This document shows, piece after piece, positions 63,939-64,000 of a stretch of 64,000 nucleotides of DNA. A program made the position numbers and the translations under genes. The stretch lies in contig CAVSKX010000006.1 of NCBI GenBank assembly GCA_963728765.1, forward strand, positions 62,001-126,000, read 5' to 3'. This DNA is from AC-32 sp963728765 (GTDB lineage: Bacteria; Actinomycetota; Thermoleophilia; Gaiellales; Gaiellaceae). The stretch's first letter is position 1; each line of letters begins with the position of its first letter. Under the pieces are notes generated by a model. That model made no database searches. It was not told the DNA's origin and saw only the letters and a list, made by a program, of their open reading frames with translations.

Positions 63939-64000
63939 CAGCCGGCGAGCCGCTCGACGAGTCGGTACACGCTGCGCGGGTGAGGCACGTGCTCGATCTC
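63938..64000 (-). CDS. 3' end of an upstream gene, cut by the window edge
   Basis: The minus strand is open from the edge to TGA at 63940-63938, giving about 20 residues ending VYRLVERLAG. The stop overlaps the ABC ATPase start (TGATG), so it is probably part of the same operon. Too short to identify. Confidence 0.45.
   Translation of the reverse strand, partial: EIEHVPHPRSVYRLVERLAG

Overview
This window is a high-GC, gene-dense stretch of a chromosome, most likely from an actinobacterium. Support comes from the gene content (Rex, an Eis-type acetyltransferase, an ECF41/SigJ-like sigma factor, a DUF2520 gene beside panC, a K+-independent H+-pyrophosphatase), frequent GTG starts and 4-bp ATGA/GTGA gene overlaps. 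A deep branch such as Thermoleophilia is a guess that I cannot confirm from the sequence.

Bases 1 to about 8447 look like the right end of an integrated mobile element. From left to right they hold the C-terminal part of a conjugative relaxase-helicase; a seven-gene minus-strand operon resembling parts of a methylamine dehydrogenase locus (beta-propeller, Cys-rich light-chain-like protein, MauD-like redoxin, MauE-like membrane protein, and others); a nucleotidyltransferase/HTH pair; an excisionase-like gene; and a tyrosine integrase that abuts the 3' end of a tRNA-Val(GAC) gene. The element's other end lies outside the window.

From 8.5 to 25 kb the region is mostly ordinary chromosome: a large membrane protein, an Eis-like acetyltransferase, a PcrA/UvrD helicase split by a 370-residue intein, an ECF41-type sigma factor divergent from an epimerase gene, and a hydroxyacid dehydrogenase. 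The dehydrogenase is followed by a 140-bp inverted-repeat element, a gene remnant and a frameshifted sulfotransferase.

From 25.0 to 30.0 kb a cobalamin riboswitch precedes a minus-strand operon. It encodes two exported DUF4430 proteins, EcfT, a fused double EcfA, an ECF S-component and an exported alpha/alpha-toroid protein. DUF4430 and the alpha/alpha toroid are the two folds of animal transcobalamin/intrinsic factor, here on separate proteins. I consider this putative corrinoid capture and uptake system the most interesting part of the window.

From 30 to 41 kb come a 109-bp tandem repeat array, two soluble sugar-dehydrogenase-like propellers, a pair of TrkA-type proteins, two APC-permease/UspA fusions and H+-pyrophosphatase. 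From 41 to 64 kb are MTA phosphorylase, two subtilases, a GCS2-family ligase, Rex, glutamate dehydrogenase, the t6A gene set (tsaE, tsaB, rimI, tsaD), a family-4 uracil-DNA glycosylase, a soluble histidine kinase, a pantothenate operon (a frameshifted DUF2520 gene, panC, panB), UvrA, a REP-associated tyrosine transposase and an ABC exporter. Short palindromes with 2-3 nt loops, often in pairs, are scattered between genes and may be substrates of that transposase. At least three genes appear to start with CTG.
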